From an uncultured Saprospiraceae bacterium (GTDB lineage Bacteria; Bacteroidota; Bacteroidia; Chitinophagales; Saprospiraceae), in NCBI GenBank assembly GCA_937942465.1, contig CALDEO010000046.1:1-9252 (forward strand): 9,252 bases of DNA, in the 5' to 3' direction. The notes below the pieces were generated by a model. It saw only the letters and a list, made by a program, of their open reading frames with translations. It searched no databases and was not told where the DNA came from. Both the position numbers and the translations under genes were made by a program. This document shows positions 1 through 7,368 of the stretch, piece by piece; position 1 is the stretch's first letter, and the number at the start of each line of letters is the position of its first letter.

Positions 1-1
1 A

Positions 2-565
2 CGTAAAACCATATCTAGAGTCTTATCTGAAGAAGACTTCATAAGGATCAAACAATCCAAAAAGAAGGTCATAGTCACTGTATCCAATCTCACTACAACC
101 CGAGTAGAATATAAATACCTCAGCGAGTGTAGTTACGAAGATTTTTGTGATTGGATGTGGGCATCAAGTAGCTTTGTGCCATTTATGAGTCTTGTCGAGA
201 AAAACGGCTATGAATATGCCGATGGAGGATTTGGTAATTACATACCTATACAAGAGGCTGTAGATATCGGTGCCACCGAGATCGATGTCGTAGTACTAAA
301 ACCTAGACAGCAATCTCTAGAGCACCTTAAAAGTAATAATGCATTTGATGTATTGACTCATACACTAGCTTTTACACTTGCACAAATAGCATATGACGAT
401 ATCATGATCGGTCACTTAGAAAGTATCTATAATGACAACGTCAAGGTGAAGTTCTTCTTTACACCTAAGTTATTGACTAAGTACTCATTCCACTTTGATC
501 CAAGTCAAATGCGTGAATGGTGGAAAGAGGGTTATGATCACGCTAAGAAAAGACTTACCAAGTAA
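2..565 (+). CDS. Patatin-like phospholipase, 3' part (5' end outside window)
   Basis: The frame is open from the first bases of the window to a TAA at 563-565, directly followed by an in-frame TAG, so this is the carboxy-terminal 187 residues of a longer protein. Patatin-family enzymes are serine acyl hydrolases that cleave fatty acids from lipids with a Ser-Asp dyad. The visible part holds the second half of that dyad: an alanine/serine-rich ASSSFVPF stretch, then a YADGG motif with the catalytic Asp codon at 221-223, then the family-like IPIQEAVDIGATEIDVVV strand-helix-strand. The nucleophile motif GxSxG and the oxyanion loop must lie upstream, outside the window, so activity cannot be judged fully. 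An ATG at 155 is internal to the domain and is not the real start. No membrane segment is visible. The next gene is convergent, so this gene ends its transcription unit here. Confidence 0.85.
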   Translation, partial: RKTISRVLSEEDFIRIKQSKKKVIVTVSNLTTTRVEYKYLSECSYEDFCDWMWASSSFVPFMSLVEKNGYEYADGGFGNYIPIQEAVDIGATEIDVVVLKPRQQSLEHLKSNNAFDVLTHTLAFTLAQIAYDDIMIGHLESIYNDNVKVKFFFTPKLLTKYSFHFDPSQMREWWKEGYDHAKKRLTK

Positions 566-573
566 TAGTTTTA

Positions 574-587
574 ATTGAAAATTGAAA
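574..587. repeat. Two tandem copies of heptamer ATTGAAA
   Basis: Two exact copies of ATTGAAA (574-580 and 581-587) lie nine bases after the patatin-like stop codon. On its own this could be chance, but it sits 17 bases before a second, longer repeat with the same 7-bp period (604-656). Confidence 0.6.
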
Positions 588-603
588 ATGCAGGGTGGGC
601 TTT

Positions 604-656
604 TAATGGATAATGGATAATGGATAATGGATAATGGATAATGGATAATGGATAAT
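604..656. repeat. Heptamer tandem repeat, 7.6 copies of ATGGATA
   Basis: Seven perfect head-to-tail copies of ATGGATA fill 606-654, with matching partial units on both sides (604-605 and 655-656). The array lies between the convergent patatin-like gene and alpha/beta hydrolase and is not coding. All three plus-strand frames meet TAA, while the minus strand stays open but lies beyond the hydrolase stop. Perfect short units like this are prone to slipped-strand copy-number change. Similar AT-rich intergenic heptamer arrays occur in Bacteroidota and cyanobacteria, from general knowledge. Confidence 0.95.
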
Positions 657-745
657 TTAAAAACTATTGGGTTCTCCAGTTTAAAGAGAATCTAGTCGTT
701 TTATTTTGGCCCAAACTAAATGCGTTCAGTGCTGTTATTTATCTA

Positions 746-1588
746 CTACTTTCTTAGCCATGTTAATACCTCTGGATAGATTTCTTTTTTTGCGCTACTT
801 GAGTGTAATATCCTACCATGATTGTAGTCCTCTAGATTTCCATTTGCAATGGAGTAAGTAAGCAACTTGTTTAATGGATTGTCGTACGACTCTAGGAAAG
901 AGGCACATCCTGATGGCGGAGCAATAAACAAATCACCACCACCACATACCGACAAAATAGGAATGCGAATCTGAGATAATTTCTCTTTATAATCAATCCC
1001 ATCATCTCCCTTAAAATCAGTAGTTAGATTCCACCGAAACCACTGCTTCATCATAAAATAGGTTTCATTTTCTGGACTACCAGCAACCTGCCCAGGTATA
1101 AAGCCCAATAAACTACTTATGAATGCTCCGATTCTTATTTTATAATAATTCCTCTTATTGGTGACTGCACCAAACGCCTGGCAACCAAAGAAAATGACAC
1201 TATCTATACGGCTTTTGTATTGTGGCATCTGTATCAAAAGCATACTCAGACAGATACCTCCCCCACTATGCGTGATACAATCTATATGGTCTAAACCTTG
1301 AACATCATATAGATAATCTAATGCTATCTTAATATCCTCCAAAGCAATCGTCTCAAAGTTGTACTTATCAGGATAACTAGAACTACCTCCATGGTCTCTC
1401 CACTCCAACATCCAACATGTATATCCTTGGCCGACTAGATAGTCGATGATGCCCATCATCACTCTCTTATTGGAGAAGGTCCCATGAGTCAGAAAAACAT
1501 CCTTACCTGCAACCTCACTACTACCATATTGCCATAAGGCTAGGAAGTGGTCTTCTTCAAAAGGAAGTTTTATGAGTTTTTCGGTCAT
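746..1588 (-). CDS. Alpha/beta hydrolase family protein
   Basis: A 280-residue protein with the full alpha/beta-hydrolase fold signature. An early strand ends in THG (His35-Gly36), the usual oxyanion-side HG. The nucleophile elbow is THSGGG with Ser108, equivalent to GxSxG. The acid is probably Asp219 in CGGGD and the base His257 in DYNHG, giving a complete Ser-Asp-His triad. Length and motif spacing fit single-domain esterase, lipase or S33-like hydrolases. The WRDHGGSS segment (63-70) is also typical of this group. The substrate cannot be named from sequence. There is no signal peptide, so it is probably cytoplasmic. The ATG at 1588 gives a normal family amino terminus. It lies 46 bp downstream of the phosphodiesterase-like gene on the same strand with no obvious promoter or terminator between, so the two may share a transcript. 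Confidence 0.88.
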   Translation of the reverse strand: MTEKLIKLPFEEDHFLALWQYGSSEVAGKDVFLTHGTFSNKRVMMGIIDYLVGQGYTCWMLEWRDHGGSSSYPDKYNFETIALEDIKIALDYLYDVQGLDHIDCITHSGGGICLSMLLIQMPQYKSRIDSVIFFGCQAFGAVTNKRNYYKIRIGAFISSLLGFIPGQVAGSPENETYFMMKQWFRWNLTTDFKGDDGIDYKEKLSQIRIPILSVCGGGDLFIAPPSGCASFLESYDNPLNKLLTYSIANGNLEDYNHGRILHSSSAKKEIYPEVLTWLRK

Positions 1589-1634
1589 TTATTGGATTAA
1601 CTATTCTTAAGTTTTAAATCTTAGTTACAATATA

Positions 1635-3221
1635 CTAATTAGATCTAGGGACTCCCATCAGATCTAAAATCATCTGACCTAGCTCCTCGCTCCTAAGCGT
1701 ACTATATATTTGATGCTCCACTTTAGGGCCATTGAGTATAAATGGTACACTAAGCATGGACTTATGCAGTCCTCCATGACCTCCTCTATAGTTATCTACA
1801 AAAATTTCATAGTCCTTACCAAAATCATAACCCTTATCAGAGCATAATACAATATCAGGACTATTGTGATGCTGCAATAAGCCATGAACTCTATAAAATG
1901 CATCAGGATATTCGGTGGCTTTTGTACCCACTCGCCACTCCTCATCGGTGTGATACCCTGTATTTACTAATCCTACACTAGCATCATCATCTAAATAACC
2001 CAAGGGATCTCGCACAGTCAAGCACTCATAACTATACAATCCATCTTTAAATCTAATCACAGCTTTAGAATCACCATTGATAATGATATGACTAGTGGTA
2101 TCTATAGAATAAATCACCAATCCAACGCCTTGCAATCCTGCTAAATATTGCGGTAGATTTATACCTTGATCTCCATACTCTGAAAGAGTACAGTCATAGC
2201 TTCTCTCTCTCCAATTGTCAGGGAAAATCTTCTCTTGATCAGTCATATAAATAAAAGCTGCTAGGTTGCCATTAACCGCAAAGTACCCATCTTTATTTTG
2301 AATATCCTTAAGCGGCCTATCCAGTCTACCTTTCCACAATTCCGTAGATTCACCACGGTATAAAGACAAACCCAGGTCAGCACTTATGGATTGACAAGGG
2401 TCAATATTATTATTCACATCAGCTACTCCATGATCGGAGAATATAGCAATATGTCTACCCTCTTGCCCCAACATATGATACTCAGATACATACTCCCCTA
2501 TGAGGGAATCTATTAGTATTAGTTGATAATCATAAGTAGCATCTAAGCCTACAATATGCTGACTAGCATCGGGAGTCGCATATGTAATCCAATGTACCTT
2601 GGGATTATCTTGCAATTGACTTATTGCAAGATCTGTAATGATCTTTTCATGTTCAGAATAGTTTCTACTGATATTCCTCCCTATTATTGGTATCTGTCGA
2701 AGCTTGCCAAAATGCTCATCGGAGCCATACTTAGCAGTAGTAAGCATCCAACCTTTTTTGATAGATTGCTTAACTCCTCTATTAAGATATGAGTTGATAC
2801 TTACAGTATGATCCGTTGGGAATAATTCATAAATAGTAGGTATGTCTTTTCTAATATCTTCATTCATATAGACATTAGTCCTACCGACGTAATTACGTAA
2901 GTTTCCTTGATCTAATGATCTATCAAACCAACGCAGTCCGAAAATCCCGCTCTGAGCTACATCCACTCCCGTAAGGAAGGGATAAAAACTATAGCCAGTC
3001 ATACTCGGGAAACTAACAATACCACTATCTGTAAAAAGTCCCGTACGAGCTAGTGAATCCATATTAGGCAACTTACCCTCTGATCTAAGTCGAGTAAACA
3101 CCTCAGTAGAGAATCCATCTATCATGATATAAGTAATGCTCTCATCCTGACTACTTACTCTAGTAGCCAAACTTGAAACCAAACAGAAAATCATAACAAG
3201 TTGTCTAATATACACTGTCAT
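1635..3221 (-). CDS. Exported alkaline-phosphatase-superfamily (NPP-like) hydrolase
   Basis: A 528-residue protein with an amino-terminal signal peptide (hydrophobic 7-19, likely cleavage near Ser24-Gln25), so it should act outside the inner membrane. The rest matches the type I phosphodiesterase/nucleotide pyrophosphatase branch of the alkaline phosphatase superfamily, which uses two divalent metals and a Ser/Thr nucleophile to cleave phosphoesters. Visible metal-site elements are Asp35 in YIMIDG, a probable nucleophile Ser70 in SFPSMTG (aligned with the Thr of the eukaryotic TFPN motif), Asp218 and His222 in DASQH, Asp263-His264 in SDHG, and His482 in GGHGG. The set is complete, so the enzyme is probably active. 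The FLTG and GLRWFDRS segments (82-102) fit an uncharacterised bacterial subgroup. Its substrate is unknown: nucleotide, lipid head group and sulfate or phosphate monoester are all possible. The alpha/beta hydrolase follows after 46 bp. Confidence 0.87.
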   Translation of the reverse strand: MTVYIRQLVMIFCLVSSLATRVSSQDESITYIMIDGFSTEVFTRLRSEGKLPNMDSLARTGLFTDSGIVSFPSMTGYSFYPFLTGVDVAQSGIFGLRWFDRSLDQGNLRNYVGRTNVYMNEDIRKDIPTIYELFPTDHTVSINSYLNRGVKQSIKKGWMLTTAKYGSDEHFGKLRQIPIIGRNISRNYSEHEKIITDLAISQLQDNPKVHWITYATPDASQHIVGLDATYDYQLILIDSLIGEYVSEYHMLGQEGRHIAIFSDHGVADVNNNIDPCQSISADLGLSLYRGESTELWKGRLDRPLKDIQNKDGYFAVNGNLAAFIYMTDQEKIFPDNWRERSYDCTLSEYGDQGINLPQYLAGLQGVGLVIYSIDTTSHIIINGDSKAVIRFKDGLYSYECLTVRDPLGYLDDDASVGLVNTGYHTDEEWRVGTKATEYPDAFYRVHGLLQHHNSPDIVLCSDKGYDFGKDYEIFVDNYRGGHGGLHKSMLSVPFILNGPKVEHQIYSTLRSEELGQMILDLMGVPRSN

Positions 3222-3433
3222 CTAGCTTAAAAGTATTACGCCAATTGCAAAATGAAAAACTCCAATATTCGATATAACGCAATCTACTCGGCAGTAGCAT
3301 CCCTCATTTTATATCCATTTTTAGTACATTCTATAAGTATAAGGAGTATCCTAAAGTCATGACTGCTGAAACAAATCACTCAAAGGCATTATGAGATTAA
3401 TCTATTGACGAGTGCATCTACAAACGAATGAAC

Positions 3434-3454
3434 GCTGCCTTTACAAAAGGCAGC
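3434..3454 (-). terminator. Perfect 9-bp hairpin after CarboxypepD_reg-like gene
   Basis: GCTGCCTTT (3434-3442) and AAAGGCAGC (3446-3454) form a perfect 9-bp stem with a 3-base loop. It starts two bases after the TAG stop of the minus-strand gene. Position and stem strength fit a transcription terminator. The tract that follows in the transcript direction is only moderately T-rich, so this is not a textbook intrinsic terminator. It could instead protect the mRNA 3' end. Confidence 0.65.
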
Positions 3455-3456
3455 TA

Positions 3457-4143
3457 CTAATACTTCAATCTCTCTTTTTTCTTTTTCTTTTTGAAGTCCC
3501 CGTTACGCCATGAATCAATAAACTTCTTCCACGCTAATGGGTTGAAAATATTTTGAGGTTTAAGTTGTCCCGAATATTGATATTTATAGATTTGGTCTTG
3601 ATTGACATAGTTAAATGTCTCCGCACCATCAGCAGGTACTGCATACCGTATCTCTGATAGTACCTCTTGAGCAACGTTTTCATTGGCTTGATCTCGTAAT
3701 TGATCAGATATATCTATAGCAAGTAAGTCATACTTAAAATGCTCTCTACTCGGCCATGGATATATAACTGCCTCCGGCAGTAAAAAACTATCCTGAGACA
3801 TGATCTGATACCATGTATACCGATCCTGATCCAGACTATCAGGAATGGTTATCTGAACTTCCTTAAATCCAATTCTTGAAAAAACAATCGTATCGCTTGC
3901 TAAAGCTACTAATGAGAAAAAACCATTAACATCAGATACCGTACCCCTTGAGGTACCCATCACAGAGATGTTGGTATATGGCAGTGGTTCAGGATCTTGA
4001 AACTCCCCTTGGCTCACTACTACACCCGAAAACTCCATCACCTTAGGCAACGTCGGATCGGTCTGACCAAATGCATTCTGACTCATAATGACCAAAGTCA
4101 TCAATAGGATAGCTATTCTCACACTAGAAAATTTATTTATCAA
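3457..4143 (-). CDS. Secreted CarboxypepD_reg-like domain protein
   Basis: A 228-residue protein with a signal peptide (hydrophobic 9-20, likely cleavage after NAFG-Q27). Residues about 37-100 form a carboxypeptidase-regulatory-like beta sandwich: FSGVVVS start, PLPYTNISVMGTSRGTVSDVNGFFSL core, then FSRIGFKEVQI. This domain is also the usual amino-terminal module of TonB-dependent outer-membrane receptors, but no plug or barrel follows here. The carboxy-terminal half (YPWPSREHFKYD, then NIFNPLAWKKFIDSW) resembles a family of stand-alone Bacteroidota proteins of unknown function. The protein ends in a strongly basic tail with six consecutive lysines (218-223). It is probably periplasmic or outer-membrane associated, and no enzymatic residues are visible. 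It is separated from lon by 159 bp and from the next gene by 235 bp plus a hairpin, so it is probably transcribed alone. Confidence 0.82.
   Translation of the reverse strand: MINKFSSVRIAILLMTLVIMSQNAFGQTDPTLPKVMEFSGVVVSQGEFQDPEPLPYTNISVMGTSRGTVSDVNGFFSLVALASDTIVFSRIGFKEVQITIPDSLDQDRYTWYQIMSQDSFLLPEAVIYPWPSREHFKYDLLAIDISDQLRDQANENVAQEVLSEIRYAVPADGAETFNYVNQDQIYKYQYSGQLKPQNIFNPLAWKKFIDSWRNGDFKKKKKKERLKY
3462..3497. repeat. 7-bp inverted repeat around the oligo-lysine codons
   Basis: ACTTCAA (3462-3468) and TTGAAGT (3491-3497) are exact inverted repeats flanking a 22-base tract that is almost pure A/G on the coding strand and encodes the lysine run. It lies inside the 3' end of the minus-strand gene, next to the terminator-like hairpin. 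It may fold in the mRNA or be a by-product of the codons. Confidence 0.4.
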
Positions 4144-4302
4144 TGATATAAATATCGAATAACAAACGCGGACTTCAACATGTATTCATTGCTTTATTCC
4201 TTTCTTAACAAACAATTAACCCATAATATCTCCGTCACGATATCGAATTATCATCTTGCAATTTAATGCAAAGACTAAAGTCCTAGCGTAAAATACGAAA
4301 AT

Positions 4303-6714
4303 TTATATTTTCAGTCCAAGAGCATGTACTAGTACATCCTCCATTCGCTCTACATAGTGAAACTTCATACCTTTGATGTAAGCTTCATTGATTTCTTCGA
4401 TATGCTTTTCATTCTCTTTACACAATACAACTGTATTGATGCCAGATCGTTTTGCAGCAAGGATTTTTTCTTTGATTCCACCAACAGGCAATACTTTCCC
4501 CCTCAGCGTGATCTCTCCTGTCATTGCTAGGTGATCCTTGACCTTAATACCCAAAAATGCTGATGTGATCGCTGTCAACATTGTGATACCAGCACTCGGG
4601 CCATCCTTAGGTATTGCACCTTCTGGCACATGTATATGTATGTTTTTCTCTTCAAATTCCTTCTGGTCAATACCGATTTTCTCAGCATTGGACTTGATAT
4701 AACTCAGGGCTGTCGTCGCTGACTCCTTCATCACGTCACCGAGATTTCCCGTAAGGGTGAGCTTACCTTTACCCTTAGATGTACTAGCTTCAATAAAGAG
4801 TATGTCACCTCCTACTGATGTCCAGGCAAGACCTACCACTACTCCAGGCACCTCCACTACAGATAGTTTATCTGTGCTATATTTTTGTGGACCTAAGTAC
4901 TTTTTCAAGTCCTCATCCTTCACACTCTTATTATAATCCTCCTCTAGTACCACACTCTTGGCAACATTACGCATCACACCGGCAAGCTGTCGGTCTAGTG
5001 ATCGTACACCTGACTCTCGAGTATATTTCTTAATGATTGCTTGCAACACTTTATCACCGATTGTAACATCTTTTGATTTTAATCCGTGTTCTTTCCTTTG
5101 CTTAGAGACGAGGTGTTTTTTAGCTATTTCTACTTTCTCTTCTGTCGAATATCCGCTCAGCGATATAATCTCCATTCGGTCTCGTAGTGCAGGCTGTATG
5201 GTATTGAGAGAGTTAGCTGTTGCTATGAACATTACCTTAGATAAGTCATACTCATGATCAAGATAGTTGTCATGGAACGTTTCATTTTGCTCAGGATCCA
5301 ACACCTCCAATAATGCTGATGAAGGGTCTCCTCTAAAGTCTTTTCCTATCTTATCTATTTCATCCAGGATAAATACTGGATTGCTAGATTTAGCTTTTTT
5401 GATTGATTGAATAATTCTACCAGGCATCGCTCCGATATACGTTTTACGATGTCCACGGATTTCACTTTCATCATGCAATCCACCAAGACTCATTCTGATA
5501 AACTTACGATTTATCGCTTTGGCTATCGACTTACCGAGGCTAGTCTTACCTACACCAGGAGGTCCTACCAAGCATAATATCGGCGCTTTCATGTTACCTT
5601 TAAGCTTGAGTACTGCAAGGTGCTCTATGATTCTATCTTTTACTTCTTTAAGCCCTGAGTGATCCTTATCTAGGATCTTTCGTACAGCCTTCAAGTCAAA
5701 GTTATCCTTGGTATATTCATTCCAAGGGAGATCTAGCATCAACTCTAAGTAATTGAGAAGTACGGAGTATTCGGCCATTTGAGGATTGATCCTTTTGACT
5801 TTTTCTAGCTCCTTCTCAAATACTTCCTTAGTCTCTTGATTCCACTTCATCTTTGCTGCTCGCTCTGTCAATATTTTTAACTGCGACTCATTAGGGTTAG
5901 ACCCTAGCTCAGATTGGATCGTCTTGAGTTGTTGATTGAGGAAGTAATCACGTTGCTGCTTCTCTATATCACCTCGTACTTTATTTTCTATTTGATCTTT
6001 TAGCTCTAGTAATTGTAGCTCTTTATCCATATAAGCCAATACTTTATCGGCTTTATCCATGATATCACTGATCTCTAGCATCTCTTGCTTTTCGCTAATG
6101 GAGATATTAAGATTGGAACATATGAAATTAAGTAAAAATCCACTATTCTTGATATTCTGCACCATCATGACAGCCTCTGTAGGGATATGTCTAGATAGCT
6201 CGATTATTCTTTTTGCGATGTCTCGAATAGAAGATATTTTAGCTGTAAACTCCATGTTTTTAACAGGGATTACATCTTTGACCATTTCAAATTGACCTTC
6301 CATCTTGTACTTGGACTTGATCAAAGTTACCAACTTAGACTTTTGTCTACCTTGTAAGATCGCAGTCATACCACCATCAGGCATTTTGAGTACTTTCACG
6401 ACTTTAGCAATCGTACCATACTCATATAGATCCTCTTGAGTTGGATCCTCTTCTTCGCTGTTTTTCTGTGACATTACAGCGATCAATTTATTACTCTTGT
6501 TGGCAGCTTTCACTGCATTCACTGATATCGATCTACCTACAGTGATCGGTATTACAATCCCTGGAAACAATACGGTATTTCTCAAAGCTAAAACAGGAAT
6601 ATTCCCATCCAATGGATCTTTGATATCTAACTCCTCATCATCTGACACGGAAAATACCGGCAACATCTCTCTCTCGTCTCTAGAACCTATACTGTGAAAC
6701 ATATCTTCGAACAT
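4303..6714 (-). CDS. lon: ATP-dependent protease La (LonA)
   Basis: LonA is a cytoplasmic homohexameric AAA+ protease that degrades misfolded and selected regulatory proteins. Numbers refer to the longest open frame, which begins at 6837. The amino-terminal substrate domain starts with [22 protein letters not shown] (split here as [10 protein letters not shown] at 80-89 and the following strand) and a coiled-coil region spans about 270-310. The ATPase has Walker A GPPGVGKT (425-432), Walker B VFILDE (488-493) and an ALRDRME arginine region (550-556). The protease domain has catalytic Ser748 in KDGPSAG and Lys791 in GGIKEK, with the same 43-residue spacing as in the E. coli enzyme. All key residues are present. 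The start is placed at the ATG at 6714, giving 803 residues and an acidic leader as in Bacteroidota homologues. The 41 codons upstream are cysteine-containing, unlike Lon, and overlap an inverted repeat. ATGs at 6702 and 6666 are alternatives. Confidence 0.95.
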   Translation of the reverse strand: MFEDMFHSIGSRDEREMLPVFSVSDDEELDIKDPLDGNIPVLALRNTVLFPGIVIPITVGRSISVNAVKAANKSNKLIAVMSQKNSEEEDPTQEDLYEYGTIAKVVKVLKMPDGGMTAILQGRQKSKLVTLIKSKYKMEGQFEMVKDVIPVKNMEFTAKISSIRDIAKRIIELSRHIPTEAVMMVQNIKNSGFLLNFICSNLNISISEKQEMLEISDIMDKADKVLAYMDKELQLLELKDQIENKVRGDIEKQQRDYFLNQQLKTIQSELGSNPNESQLKILTERAAKMKWNQETKEVFEKELEKVKRINPQMAEYSVLLNYLELMLDLPWNEYTKDNFDLKAVRKILDKDHSGLKEVKDRIIEHLAVLKLKGNMKAPILCLVGPPGVGKTSLGKSIAKAINRKFIRMSLGGLHDESEIRGHRKTYIGAMPGRIIQSIKKAKSSNPVFILDEIDKIGKDFRGDPSSALLEVLDPEQNETFHDNYLDHEYDLSKVMFIATANSLNTIQPALRDRMEIISLSGYSTEEKVEIAKKHLVSKQRKEHGLKSKDVTIGDKVLQAIIKKYTRESGVRSLDRQLAGVMRNVAKSVVLEEDYNKSVKDEDLKKYLGPQKYSTDKLSVVEVPGVVVGLAWTSVGGDILFIEASTSKGKGKLTLTGNLGDVMKESATTALSYIKSNAEKIGIDQKEFEEKNIHIHVPEGAIPKDGPSAGITMLTAITSAFLGIKVKDHLAMTGEITLRGKVLPVGGIKEKILAAKRSGINTVVLCKENEKHIEEINEAYIKGMKFHYVERMEDVLVHALGLKI

Positions 6715-7066
6715 AAAATATAATCTTAGTTGTAAAATGCACTCATTGCCACAATGGCAATTAGGGCTCGACCTGTAGTCGGGTCTCTGTAAGTCAATAT
6801 TTGTACCATACCAATAATCACTAAGTTTATCTGACAATGCGATCGTAAAACTGAATTTACCCTCCGATATTCAGACAAAACGTCAGTTAATTATCACTTT
6901 GTATCAAATGACTTGACTTATCTATTAAGAGTAGGTCAAACAACAAATGACACATTTAGGATCTGCCAATAACACTTCCTTAAGGCTTTTAATTTTTTGT
7001 TAACTCTTTGGCATCGGACAGATCGAAACTGGACTTCGTTCAAAAAACAAAGAAAACATTAGCAAG
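6715..7066. promoter_or_regulatory. Divergent lon / Kunitz-lipoprotein intergenic region
   Basis: This 352-bp stretch separates two divergent genes and so must hold both promoters. I found no good TAnnTTTG match in either direction. The nearest on the plus strand, ACTCTTTG at 7003-7010, is poor and lacks an upstream TTG at the right distance. The region holds two small inverted repeats: 6745-6761, described separately, and CTGAAT (6851-6856) with ATTCAG (6869-6874) over a 12-base spacer. The lon frame stays open back to 6837 but does not look coding there. Confidence 0.55.
6745..6761. repeat. 7-bp inverted repeat upstream of lon
   Basis: ATTGCCA (6745-6751) and TGGCAAT (6755-6761) are exact inverted repeats with a 3-base centre, 31 bp upstream of the preferred lon start. 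It could be an operator or a short 5'-leader hairpin. It does not match the CIRCE heat-shock element. If lon started at 6837 it would lie in coding sequence, which is one reason for preferring the shorter gene. Confidence 0.4.
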
Positions 7067-7306
7067 ATGAAAACCATAGCAATACTGATCATAACCCTCA
7101 CCATCATAGGCTGTAGCTCCGATTGCGATCCGCCAACCCAATGCGAACAACAAGTCGTAGATACTGGAGGATGCGAGTCCATATATACAGGGTATTACTT
7201 TAACCCTAGCACCGGTAACTGCCGAAAATTTAACTACGGTATATGCAATGACCCACCACCATTTGAGGACTTAGAGTTGTGTCTAGACTGTGACTGTACC
7301 GAATAA
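7067..7306 (+). CDS. Lipoprotein with Kunitz/BPTI-like protease-inhibitor domain
   Basis: A 79-residue protein. Residues 1-15 are a lipoprotein signal peptide ending in the lipobox IIGC, so Cys16 should be lipidated and the protein membrane-anchored outside the cytoplasm. The mature part has eight further cysteines (20, 26, 36, 52, 60, 72, 75, 77). Residues 26-77 align with Kunitz domains. Cys36 to Cys52 has 15 intervening residues and Cys52 to Cys60 has 7, both identical to bovine BPTI (C14-C30-C38), and Cys60 to Cys72 has 11 against 12. Core residues agree too: YYFNPSTGNC, Phe55, Tyr57-Gly58, and Phe66 before EDLELC. Differences are Ile59 for the second Gly of YGGC, no conserved Asn before Phe66, and Glu37 at the presumed P1 position. 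By fold it may inhibit a serine protease, but function is inferred. The leader is A-rich without a Shine-Dalgarno. It is divergent from lon and convergent with fic. Confidence 0.8.
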   Translation: MKTIAILIITLTIIGCSSDCDPPTQCEQQVVDTGGCESIYTGYYFNPSTGNCRKFNYGICNDPPPFEDLELCLDCDCTE

Positions 7307-7368
7307 CCCTTTCTTTACTTATACGAAATGAGGTACTTGATGTCGCATTAATATGAGCTAAATTATCT

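Noticed and set aside
604..656. The heptamer array as a CRISPR
   Set aside because: The units are 7 bp and contiguous with no spacers, and no cas gene is present.
4144..4302. A terminator just after lon (GACT/AGTC near 4270-4285)
   Set aside because: The stem is only 4-5 bp with a minimal loop and no convincing T-run in the direction of lon transcription.
4818..5257. Plus-strand open frames of 71 and 99 codons inside lon
   Set aside because: They lie antisense to conserved ATPase and protease-linker sequence of lon and have unstructured, Ser/Thr-rich translations typical of antisense frames.
6715..6840. A CIRCE-type heat-shock operator before lon
   Set aside because: The inverted repeat at 6745-6761 does not match TTAGCACTC-N9-GAGTGCTAA in sequence or spacing.
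7000..7182. A 60-codon minus-strand frame opposite the lipoprotein gene
   Set aside because: It overlaps the start of the convincing lipobox/Kunitz-like gene in antisense, has no recognisable domain, and would need to occupy the same DNA.
7067..7306. The Kunitz-like protein as an inhibitor of the neighbouring Lon
   Set aside because: Lon is cytoplasmic and uses a Ser-Lys dyad, while the lipoprotein is exported and Kunitz domains act on chymotrypsin-like serine proteases. Divergent adjacency alone is weak evidence.
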